Shown here: piece after piece, positions 1 to 5,150 of the stretch | How positions within the stretch are numbered: position 1 is the first letter of the stretch | Layout of the letters: every line of letters begins with the position of its first letter | Assembly: GCA_023254015.1 (NCBI GenBank) | Contig: JALQYS010000314.1 | Span: 1 to 6,043 of the forward strand | DNA from: Paracoccaceae bacterium | Lineage (GTDB): Bacteria; Pseudomonadota; Alphaproteobacteria; Rhodobacterales; Rhodobacteraceae | Length of the DNA: 6,043 nt | Direction: 5' to 3' | Translations under genes and position numbers: made by a program | The notes under the pieces: generated by a model | Databases searched by the model: none | Seen by the model: the letters and a program-made list of their open reading frames with translations, nothing else | Told to the model about the DNA's origin: nothing

Positions 1-89
1 GCCCTTGCCGCCGGATAGGCCTCGGCCAAGGCGCGGCCCATGCCGATGGTCTGGGCGCCCTGCCCCGGAAAAACGAATGCGCGGCTCAT
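1..89 (-). CDS. fabD: Malonyl-CoA:ACP transacylase, N-terminal 29 codons only (partial)
   Basis: FabD loads malonyl groups from CoA onto acyl carrier protein in the cytoplasm, feeding fatty acid elongation. Only the first 29 residues are inside the window; the rest lies beyond position 1. They begin MSRAFVFPGQGAQTIGMG. The FPGQGAQ motif near the N-terminus, followed by GMG, is the hallmark opening of the FabD/acyltransferase family, and its Gln helps form the oxyanion hole. The ATG (complement of 87-89) is preceded by a GGAG-type ribosome binding site (complement of 97-100) at normal spacing, which supports this start. The gene is divergent from the b561-YceI fusion, and the two share the gap at 90-275. 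The active-site Ser (GHSLG) and His lie outside the window, so integrity of the whole gene cannot be judged. Acyltransferase domains of polyketide synthases share this motif, but a start right at it fits FabD. Confidence 0.9.
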   Translation of the reverse strand, partial: MSRAFVFPGQGAQTIGMGRALAEAYPAAR

Positions 90-155
90 CGCGGATCTCC
101 CTTGAACTTTCCTCCCGATTACCCCGCCGCGCGGCCGCGCGCAATCATCCAGCGG

Positions 156-210
156 GGCTTTGCACCGGGTTTGCCCAAGCTTTGCACCGGCTTTGCACAG
201 GGTCTGTGCG
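156..210. repeat. Tandem 11-bp repeats in helical phase, five units
   Basis: Five consecutive 11-bp units start at 156, 167, 178, 189 and 200: GGCTTTGCACC, GGGTTTGCCCA, AGCTTTGCACC, GGCTTTGCACA and a degraded GGGTCTGTGCG. Units 3 and 4 each match unit 1 at 10 of 11 positions, unit 2 at 8, unit 5 at 6. The core TTTGC recurs at exactly 159, 170, 181 and 192. A period of 11 bp is about one helical turn, so all copies face the same side of the DNA. This fits cooperative binding of a regulator in the gap between fabD and the b561-YceI gene. I know no regulator with this site. Coding sequence is an unlikely explanation, because 11 is not a multiple of 3 and the fusion protein clearly starts at 276. 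Confidence 0.7.
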
Positions 211-212
211 GC

Positions 213-235
213 GCGTGGCGCTGTTTCCGCCACGC
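213..235. promoter_or_regulatory. Perfect 8-bp inverted repeat upstream of the b561-YceI gene
   Basis: GCGTGGCG (213-220) and CGCCACGC (228-235) are exact reverse complements around a 7-nt loop. The repeat starts 3 bp after the 11-bp repeat array and ends 40 bp before the start codon at 276. No T-run follows on either strand, so it is not an intrinsic terminator. It could be a dyad operator or, if transcription starts upstream, a hairpin in the 5' leader. The rest of the gap (90-155) shows no promoter I trust. Confidence 0.45.
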
Positions 236-275
236 TGGTCTGCTAGATGCCGGGCATCACAACCGGAGCCCGACC

Positions 276-1472
276 ATGCCCGCCCAGAATACGCCCACCT
301 CCTTTGGCCTTGTCACCCGCACCTTCCACTGGCTGACCGCCCTTCTGATCCTGACCGCCATTCCCCTTGGCCTGATTGCCAATGGCATCGAAACCGGCCC
401 CGAAACCATCGCGCGGAAGGCCCAGCTTTTCTCGCTGCACAAGACGCTGGGCGTTGCCGCCTTTCTTCTTGGCCTGACCCGCATCCTCTGGGCGCTGACC
501 CAAGCCCGCCCGGTGCCCCTGCACCCCCAGCGCCGGGCCGAGATGACGCTGGCCGAGCTGGTGCACTGGATGCTTTATCTCTCGCTGGTCATGGTGCCGC
601 TGACCGGCTGGGTGCATCACGCCGCGGTCGAAGGCTTTGCCCCGATCCTGTGGCCCTTTGGTCAGGGCTTGCCCTTCGTGCCAAAGTCCGAACCTCTGGC
701 CGCCCTCTCGGGCGGGGCGCATTGGGTCTTCACCAAACTTCTGGCGCTGTCGGTGATCCTGCACATCGCGGGTGCCTTGAAACATCACCTGATCGACCGC
801 GACGCCACATTGGCGCGCATGGCCTTTGGCACCGCCGCCCCCGAGACCCCGCTGCCCCACCGCCAGCGCCTTGCGCCGCTGGGCCTTGCGCTGCTGCTTT
901 ATGGCGCGGGCACGGGGCTTGCGCTGTCGATGGCCCCGCAGACCGCCCCCGCCACGGCCCCCGCAACCACCGCTGCCCCAACCGTAGCCGGCGGCAACTG
1001 GCAGGTCGAAACCGGCAACCTCGGCTTTACCGTTGTCCAGATGGGCGCGCCCGTCACCGGCAGCTTTGCCAGCTGGACGGCGGACATCACCTATGACGAG
1101 GCCGTGACCAGCGGCAAGGCCGGCCAGGTGGTGGTCGAGATCGACCTTGCCTCTCTTGCGCTCGGCTCGGTGAGCGATCAGGCCAAGGGCCCCGAGTTCC
1201 TTGACGTCGCCGCCCATCCCGTTGCCCGGTTTACCGCCGATCTTCTGGCCGGACCGGAGGGTCTGGTGGCCGAAGGCAAGCTGGCCCTGCATGGGGCCGA
1301 AAAGCCGGTCCGCCTGCCCTTTACCCTGACCATCGAAGGCGACCTCGCCCGCATGACCGGCACCGCGCGCCTTGACCGCCGCGATTTCACCATCGGCGCG
1401 GGCTATGGCGATGAGGAAACCGTGGGATTTGCCGTCGATGTCGCCGTCTCGCTAGATGCCACGCGCAAATAG
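276..1472 (+). CDS. Cytochrome b561 fused to a periplasmic YceI domain (YceJ-YceI type), 398 aa
   Basis: The N-terminal half (about residues 11-185) is a bacterial cytochrome b561 (CybB/YceJ family): four hydrophobic helices with the opening GLVTRTFHWLTALL. Histidines suitable as haem b ligands include H18, H55, H97, H149 and H163, so it probably passes electrons at the inner membrane. A fifth helix (about 199-219) then leads into an Ala/Pro/Thr-rich linker (about 220-237) and a YceI-like domain (about 241-398). Because four helices leave the C-terminus in the cytoplasm, the fifth would carry the YceI domain into the periplasm. YceI domains are lipocalin-like barrels that bind isoprenoid-type lipids or quinones. 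E. coli encodes these parts as neighbours yceJ and yceI. The open frame extends upstream to 102, but the ATG at 276 has GGAG (265-268) 7 nt ahead and puts the b561 motif at the N-terminus as usual. The common D-x-x-HS opening of YceI domains is replaced by VETGNLGF. The electron donor and bound ligand cannot be read from sequence. Confidence 0.88.
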   Translation: MPAQNTPTSFGLVTRTFHWLTALLILTAIPLGLIANGIETGPETIARKAQLFSLHKTLGVAAFLLGLTRILWALTQARPVPLHPQRRAEMTLAELVHWMLYLSLVMVPLTGWVHHAAVEGFAPILWPFGQGLPFVPKSEPLAALSGGAHWVFTKLLALSVILHIAGALKHHLIDRDATLARMAFGTAAPETPLPHRQRLAPLGLALLLYGAGTGLALSMAPQTAPATAPATTAAPTVAGGNWQVETGNLGFTVVQMGAPVTGSFASWTADITYDEAVTSGKAGQVVVEIDLASLALGSVSDQAKGPEFLDVAAHPVARFTADLLAGPEGLVAEGKLALHGAEKPVRLPFTLTIEGDLARMTGTARLDRRDFTIGAGYGDEETVGFAVDVAVSLDATRK

Positions 1473-1502
1473 GCAGAGGCGAGGCATCGCCCCCCCAACA
1501 GC

Positions 1503-1537
1503 AAGGCCGCAGGGAGCCAATCCCTGCGGCCTTTTTT
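1503..1537 (+). terminator. Intrinsic terminator of the b561-YceI gene
   Basis: A 13-bp perfect stem is formed by AAGGCCGCAGGGA (1503-1515) and TCCCTGCGGCCTT (1521-1533), with the 5-nt loop GCCAA. A T-run (1532-1537) ends it. It begins 30 nt after the fusion gene's stop codon. The left flank lacks the A-run needed for efficient use on the other strand, so it appears to act on plus-strand transcripts. Confidence 0.92.
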
Positions 1538-1607
1538 CTTGCCCCCGCGCCCCCGCCGGCACCTCTGCCGCGAAGAGCGCGCGGAACGCGCGACGATGAG
1601 CGCATGC

Positions 1608-1639
1608 AAAAAGACCGCGGGGTATCCCCCGCGGCCTTT
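1608..1639 (-). terminator. Intrinsic terminator of the stand-alone yceI gene
   Basis: Read on the minus strand, a GC-rich hairpin has an 8-bp core (1615-1622 with 1627-1634) and a 4-nt loop. Positions 1610-1614 with 1635-1639 extend it, and a U-run corresponds to 1612-1608. The 1614/1635 pair is a G-U wobble in minus-strand RNA but an A-C mismatch in plus-strand RNA, which supports minus-strand use. It lies about 20 nt beyond the yceI stop codon. Confidence 0.88.
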
Positions 1640-1658
1640 CCCTGTTCTGTCCGGTCGC

Positions 1659-2240
1659 TTATTCGGCGGCCTTCTGCGCCTCGATCGAGATCTGCACCTG
1701 AACCTCGTCCGACACATAGGGGGCGAACTGGCCAAGGTTGAAGTCCGAGCGGATCAGCGTGGTGGTCGCCGAGAACCCGGCCCAGGGGGCCTTGGCCATC
1801 GGGTGCTCGCCTGCCTGGTTCAGCACCGCATCCAGCACCACCGACTTGGTCACGTCATTCAGCGTCAGATCGCCGGTGATCTTGGCGGTCTTTTCGCCGG
1901 TCACTTCGATGGCGGTCGATTTGAAGGTGACCATCTCTTCCTCGGTCGCGCCAAAGAAGTCGGGCGACATGAAGTGGTCAAAGCGCTCTTGCCAGCCGGT
2001 CAGCATGGTCTTGACCGGGAAGGACACGCTCACCGACGAGGCGGCGGGGTTTGCCTGATCGAACATGATCTCGCCGTTGAAGCCCGAGAACATGCCGTAA
2101 GAGGTGGAAAAGCCCAGGTGGTTGTAGCTGAACAGGATCTGGCTGTGGCTGGCGTCCAGCGTGTATTTCTCGGCCTCGGCAAATGCGGGGGCGGCGGCGG
2201 CCAGGGCGGCAACCAGGGCAAGGGGGGCGAAACGGGTCAT
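1659..2240 (-). CDS. Secreted YceI family protein, 193 aa
   Basis: This is a stand-alone YceI protein, a periplasmic lipocalin-like barrel that binds polyisoprenoid-type lipids. E. coli YceI is reported to respond to high pH and osmotic stress. Residues 1-21 form a Sec signal peptide: a short MTR start, the hydrophobic stretch LALVAALAAAA and an AFA cleavage motif before E22. The mature protein opens with YTLDASHSQILFSYNHLGF and continues with FSGFNGEI, DFFGATEEEMVTFKST, ITGDLTLNDVTKSV and AGFSATTTLIRSDFNLG, all at family-typical places, with a C-terminal strand near DEVQVQISIEA. An in-frame upstream extension to 2393 exists. The start at 2240 is chosen because it places the signal peptide at the N-terminus and has GGAG (complement of 2246-2249) 5 nt upstream. 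Length is normal for the family. It converges on the b561-YceI fusion, with a terminator for each gene between them, and is divergent from the eptA-like gene. It may be a soluble partner of the same cytochrome system, but that is inference from proximity. Confidence 0.92.
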   Translation of the reverse strand: MTRFAPLALVAALAAAAPAFAEAEKYTLDASHSQILFSYNHLGFSTSYGMFSGFNGEIMFDQANPAASSVSVSFPVKTMLTGWQERFDHFMSPDFFGATEEEMVTFKSTAIEVTGEKTAKITGDLTLNDVTKSVVLDAVLNQAGEHPMAKAPWAGFSATTTLIRSDFNLGQFAPYVSDEVQVQISIEAQKAAE

Positions 2241-2510
2241 GGAAGCTCCATCGGATGACATCGCCGGATCAGCCCGGCTTGGCGTCTGAGTGCCCTGAAT
2301 GACCCTGCAGCACAATTCGCGCCAAGCAAACATCTTTTGCGCGAGGATGCACAAAAGAACCGCCCGCAGCCGGTACATGGCGCGCAAGGCCAATCAACCT
2401 GGGGCGCAAAACCGCGCCCTAAGCGGGTGCTTATCACAATGGATATTGATCCGGCACGCGCGGCAGCCCATCTACCCACCAACGCAACAACTCGGCCTGG
2501 CCTCCTCCCC
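2241..2510. other. Divergent intergenic region between yceI and eptA-like gene
   Basis: This 270-bp gap separates the two start codons. The open frame of the eptA-like gene runs back through it to a TTG at 2337, with an in-frame ATG at 2439. However, 2439-2510 is rich in codons avoided elsewhere in the window (CTA, ACA, ACT, CCT) and has no clear ribosome binding site, so I read it as leader. The only structure I can support is the palindrome at 2333-2358. I see no convincing -35/-10 pair for either gene and no PmrA-box-like direct repeat. Confidence 0.6.
2333..2358. promoter_or_regulatory. Palindrome, candidate operator between yceI and eptA-like gene
   Basis: TCTTTTG (2333-2339) and CAAAAGA (2352-2358) are perfect 7-bp arms. 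Two further matching pairs lie inside (2341/2350 and 2342/2349), so the dyad covers 26 bp centred at about 2345.5. It is AT-rich in the arms, unlike its surroundings, and lies about 93 bp from the yceI start and 152 bp from the eptA-like start. That position suits a dimeric regulator of one or both divergent genes. No T-run follows, so it is not a terminator. The regulator is unknown. Confidence 0.45.
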
Positions 2511-4184
2511 ATGACCCTTCCCGAAACCGACCCCGCCGGTCGGCCCAGATCCCGGATTGCCAACCTGATCGTCCGGGGGCGGCCCACGCTGTCGCCCCTG
2601 ACCCTCAAGATCGTGGTGGCGACCTTCCTGCTGGCGACGGCGAATGCCACCTTCTTCGCCCGCCTGAACGACTATCTTGGCGACCGGACGCTCCTTGTGG
2701 CGCTGGCGGGCGCCCTTGCCTGGGCGTCCATCCTGTTCAGTCTGTCGCTGTTCACCCTGCCCAGCCTTGTGCGGCCGGTGCTGGCGCTTGGGCTGATCCT
2801 GGGCGCCGTGGCCTCGCATTTCCAGGACCGGCTTGGCGTGGTGATCGACCGCGACATGCTGCAAAACGCGGTCAACACCACCGGCAATGAATCGCGCCAC
2901 CTGATGACATGGGATTTCCTGTCGCATCTGGTGCTGTTCGGGCTGATCCCGGCGGGTCTGGTGCTGTGGACACGGGCAAAGCCCATGGCCTGGTGGAAAC
3001 ACGCCCTGCACTATCCGGTCGCCATCGCTTTGTCGCTGGCCGTGTTTGCCGGCGCAATCATGACCGACTACCGCACCTTCTCTTCGATGTTCCGCGAACA
3101 GCGCGAGATCACCTCGTCCGTGCTGCCGCTGACCCCGATCGCCGGGGCGGTGCGTCTGGCCAAGCAGACCCTGGTCACCAGCACGCTGGTGGCCGAACCG
3201 ATCGGCCAGGATGCCCGCAAGGGCGCGCGGCTTGCCGCCGCGGGCAAGCCCACGCTGACGCTGGTGGTGGTGGGGGAAACCGCACGCGCCCAGAACTGGA
3301 GCCTTGGCACCTACGACCGGCCCACCAACCCCGAACTTGCGCGCCGCGACATCGTCTATCTTGACAACGTCACCTCCTGCGGCACCTCGACGGCGGTGTC
3401 GATGCCCTGCATGTTCGCCCATTACGGCATGGAGAACCATTCCCAGACGGCCTCAAGATCGTATCAGAACCTGCTGGACCTGTTCAGCCAGACCGGCTTT
3501 GACGTGCAGTGGTTCGACAACAACACCGGCAGCCTTGGCGTGGCCGCGCGCATCCCGGAAACCCGGTTCCAGCTGTCAGATTCGCCCGAGGCCTGCGCGA
3601 TGGGCGAATGCACCGACATGGTGTTTCTGCCCACGCTCGACAAACTCCTGTCCTCGATCACCAAGGATACCGTGATCGCCTATCACCAGATCGGCAGCCA
3701 CGGGCCGGCCTATTACATGCGCTATCCCGAAAGCTTCCGCCCCTTCCCCGACGATTGCCGCAGTTCCGATTTCGGCAAGTGCCGCCCCGAACAGATCGTC
3801 AACGCCTATGACAACACCATCGCCTACACCGACCTGTTCCTGGCGACGCTGATCGACCGGATGGCGGCGCAGGATCGTGTTGCGGCCTCGATGCTCTATG
3901 TCTCGGACCATGGCGAAAGCCTGGGCGAAGGCGGGATCTATCTGCATGCCGCGCCCTATTTCATGGCGCCCGAGGTGCAGACGCGCGTGCCGATGGTGCT
4001 GTGGACCTCACCGGCCTATCGCGCGGCGATGGGGCTTGATCAGGCTTGCGTCAAGACCCGCGCGGCCGAGCGCGCCGGCCATGTCAGCCATGACGCGGTG
4101 TTCCACACGCTGCTGGGCCTTGCCGATGTGGAAACGGCGCTGCACAATCCAGACCTTGATCTGACGACGGGGTGCCATGGCTGA
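2511..4184 (+). CDS. eptA: EptA/MCR-type phosphoethanolamine transferase, 557 aa
   Basis: This inner-membrane enzyme transfers phosphoethanolamine from phosphatidylethanolamine to an envelope acceptor, typically lipid A, releasing diacylglycerol. Lipid A modification of this kind lowers binding of cationic peptides. About five membrane helices (roughly 31-50, 61-80, 88-105, 137-155, 168-185) precede a periplasmic alkaline-phosphatase-fold domain (about 245-557). Family residues are intact: metal-binding E256 in VVGETAR, nucleophile T294 in SCGTSTAVSMPCMF, H397 in GSHGPAYY, D466 and H467 in SDHGES, and H479. Six cysteines match the three conserved disulphides of the EptA/MCR group: C290-C300, C362-C367, C416-C424. 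The start is uncertain. I chose ATG 2511 because it gives the usual length; ATG 2439 would add 24 residues with poor codon use, and neither has a clear ribosome binding site. The gene overlaps dgkA by 8 bp. Acceptor specificity (lipid A, core Kdo or glucan) cannot be read from sequence, so the symbol denotes the family. Confidence 0.9.
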   Translation: MTLPETDPAGRPRSRIANLIVRGRPTLSPLTLKIVVATFLLATANATFFARLNDYLGDRTLLVALAGALAWASILFSLSLFTLPSLVRPVLALGLILGAVASHFQDRLGVVIDRDMLQNAVNTTGNESRHLMTWDFLSHLVLFGLIPAGLVLWTRAKPMAWWKHALHYPVAIALSLAVFAGAIMTDYRTFSSMFREQREITSSVLPLTPIAGAVRLAKQTLVTSTLVAEPIGQDARKGARLAAAGKPTLTLVVVGETARAQNWSLGTYDRPTNPELARRDIVYLDNVTSCGTSTAVSMPCMFAHYGMENHSQTASRSYQNLLDLFSQTGFDVQWFDNNTGSLGVAARIPETRFQLSDSPEACAMGECTDMVFLPTLDKLLSSITKDTVIAYHQIGSHGPAYYMRYPESFRPFPDDCRSSDFGKCRPEQIVNAYDNTIAYTDLFLATLIDRMAAQDRVAASMLYVSDHGESLGEGGIYLHAAPYFMAPEVQTRVPMVLWTSPAYRAAMGLDQACVKTRAAERAGHVSHDAVFHTLLGLADVETALHNPDLDLTTGCHG

Positions 4185-4548
4185 CCGCACGAAACCCGTC
4201 CGCAAGACCGGGCTGGCCCATTTCTTCGCCGCCGCCGGCTATTCTGCGGGGGGCCTGCGCCGCCTTTGGCAGGAATCGGCCTTTCGTCAGGAAATGCTGG
4301 GATTGGTAGCGGTGCCGGTGCTGCTGTGGGCGCTTGACGCCTCGGCCCTGCACTTTCTGGTCTTTGCGGGCCTTGCGCTGCTTGTGATTGCGCTTGAGGC
4401 GCTGAACACCGCCATCGAATGTCTGGTCGATCACTTGACCGGCGACTGGGCCGAATTCGCCCGCGACGCCAAGGATCTGGGCTCGCTGGCCGTGCTTTGC
4501 GGCCTTCTGTGCCATGCCCTGCTGATTGCCCACGCCGCCTTTGCCTGA
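4177..4548 (+). CDS. dgkA: Diacylglycerol kinase, prokaryotic integral-membrane type, 123 aa
   Basis: DgkA phosphorylates diacylglycerol with ATP to phosphatidic acid at the inner membrane. Length matches the E. coli enzyme (about 122 aa). An amphipathic N-terminal segment with AAGYSAGGLRRLW is followed by ESAFRQE (E33-E39) and three membrane helices (about 41-56, 60-80, 103-120). The residues equivalent to the E. coli active site are all present with a constant offset of five: E33, E74, N77, E81, D85, K99 and D100, within LEALNTAIE, VVD-like LVDHL and AKDLGS. The ATG at 4177 lies inside the end of the eptA-like gene (the two share 4177-4184), and there is only a weak G-rich stretch ahead of it, so translation is probably coupled. 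The context explains the job: the upstream enzyme releases diacylglycerol from phosphatidylethanolamine, and DgkA recycles it. No intrinsic terminator follows, so transcripts may run on into rpsF. Confidence 0.95.
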   Translation: MADRTKPVRKTGLAHFFAAAGYSAGGLRRLWQESAFRQEMLGLVAVPVLLWALDASALHFLVFAGLALLVIALEALNTAIECLVDHLTGDWAEFARDAKDLGSLAVLCGLLCHALLIAHAAFA

Positions 4549-4552
4549 AGGC

Positions 4553-4580
4553 TTGCGGCGGCGCGGGATTTCTGTATAAG
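4553..4580 (+). promoter_or_regulatory. Sigma-70-type promoter of rpsF-rpsR-rplI
   Basis: A -35 element TTGCGG (4553-4558) and a -10 element TATAAG (4575-4580) are separated by 16 bp. The -10 box is a clear AT-rich island in GC-rich sequence. The -35 box starts 5 bp after the dgkA stop codon. Transcription would start near 4587, giving a leader of about 100 nt before rpsF. Confidence 0.65.
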
Positions 4581-4622
4581 GCCCCATCTTTCCGCAATCC
4601 ATCGAACTGGCGCAGCCTCTCG

Positions 4623-4653
4623 TGGACGGGCCGCGGAAAGAGATGCCCGTCTG
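4623..4653 (+). promoter_or_regulatory. Hairpin in the rpsF leader, candidate autoregulatory S6:S18 site
   Basis: GACGGGC (4625-4631) pairs perfectly with GCCCGTC (4645-4651); two G-U pairs (4624/4652 and 4623/4653) extend it. The 13-nt loop is purine-rich (CGCGGAAAGAGAT). It sits in the leader between the predicted start of transcription and the GGAG of rpsF (4679-4682). In many bacteria an S6:S18 complex binds a structured leader of its own mRNA, so this is the natural candidate. I have not shown that it matches the conserved S6:S18 motif. Confidence 0.4.
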
Positions 4654-4687
4654 TTGAAGTGCGCCCAAAGACCGAACTGGAGTGCAC

Positions 4688-5128
4688 ATGCCGCTTTACG
4701 AGCATGTTTTCATCTCGCGTCAGGACCTGTCCAACGCGCAAGCTGAAAGCCTTGTGGAACACTTCTCGACCGTCCTCGCAGACAACGGCGGCAAAGTCGT
4801 CGAAAGCGAGTACTGGGGCGTGAAGACCATGGCCTACAAGATCAACAAGAACCGCAAGGGCCACTATGCCCTGCTCAAGTCCGACGCTCCGGCCTCGGCG
4901 GTGCAGGAAATGGAACGCCTGATGCGCCTGCATGACGACGTGATGCGCGTGCTGACCATCAAGGTCGACAAGCATGCCGAAGGCCCGTCGGTGCAGATGC
5001 AAAAGCGCGACGACCGTGAGCGTGGCGACCGTGAAGGTGGCTTCGGCGGCGGCGAACGTCGTGAGCGTCCGTCCTTCGGCGGCGACCGCGGTGACCGCGG
5101 CGGCGACCGTGGCGGCTTCCGTCGCTGA
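4688..5128 (+). CDS. rpsF: 30S ribosomal protein S6, 146 aa, with Arg/Gly-rich tail
   Basis: S6 binds the platform of the 30S subunit as a heterodimer with S18. The core (residues 1 to about 96) is typical: MPLYEHVFISRQDLS, then NGGKVVESEYWGVKTMAYKINKNRKGHYALL, then VQEMERLMRLHDDVMRVLTIKV. Residues 107-146 form a low-complexity tail rich in Arg, Gly, Asp and Glu, with Phe-Gly-Gly and Asp-Arg-Gly units and ending in GGFRR. Tails of variable composition are common on S6; an Arg/Gly type is seen in alphaproteobacteria. The ATG at 4688 has GGAG (4679-4682) 5 nt upstream. A GTG at 4682 in the same frame would overlap that site and add two residues, so it is rejected. It is the first gene of a three-gene operon and is followed by rpsR after 22 bp. 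Confidence 0.97.
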   Translation: MPLYEHVFISRQDLSNAQAESLVEHFSTVLADNGGKVVESEYWGVKTMAYKINKNRKGHYALLKSDAPASAVQEMERLMRLHDDVMRVLTIKVDKHAEGPSVQMQKRDDRERGDREGGFGGGERRERPSFGGDRGDRGGDRGGFRR

Positions 5129-5150
5129 TCTGAGAAAAGGACCATAACCC

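Noticed and set aside
128..141. A perfect 14-bp palindrome CGCGCGGCCGCGCG
   Set aside because: Made only of C and G in GC-rich DNA, so it arises easily by chance; no phasing to a promoter is visible.
111..146. A possible minus-strand fabD promoter with TTGCGC and TAATCG boxes 17 bp apart
   Set aside because: Spacing is right, but the boxes match the consensus at only about 3 and 2 of 6 positions, so it is not reported as a feature.
5..1096. A long plus-strand open frame of more than 350 codons over fabD and the b561 gene in another frame
   Set aside because: It is Pro/Arg-rich low-complexity translation typical of out-of-frame reading in GC-rich DNA, and it overlaps the clear b561-YceI protein.
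243..1292. A 349-codon open frame antisense to the b561-YceI gene
   Set aside because: No family motif is visible; the composition (Gly, Gln, Arg, His) is what antisense reading of a high-GC3 gene yields.
2472..3440. A 322-codon open frame antisense to the eptA-like gene
   Set aside because: Same composition artefact; the plus strand here carries the membrane helices and catalytic motifs of the transferase.
5079..5118. GGCGACCG-type direct repeats at the end of rpsF
   Set aside because: They encode the Gly/Asp/Arg tail of S6 and lie in frame; there is no spacer structure to suggest a CRISPR or binding array.
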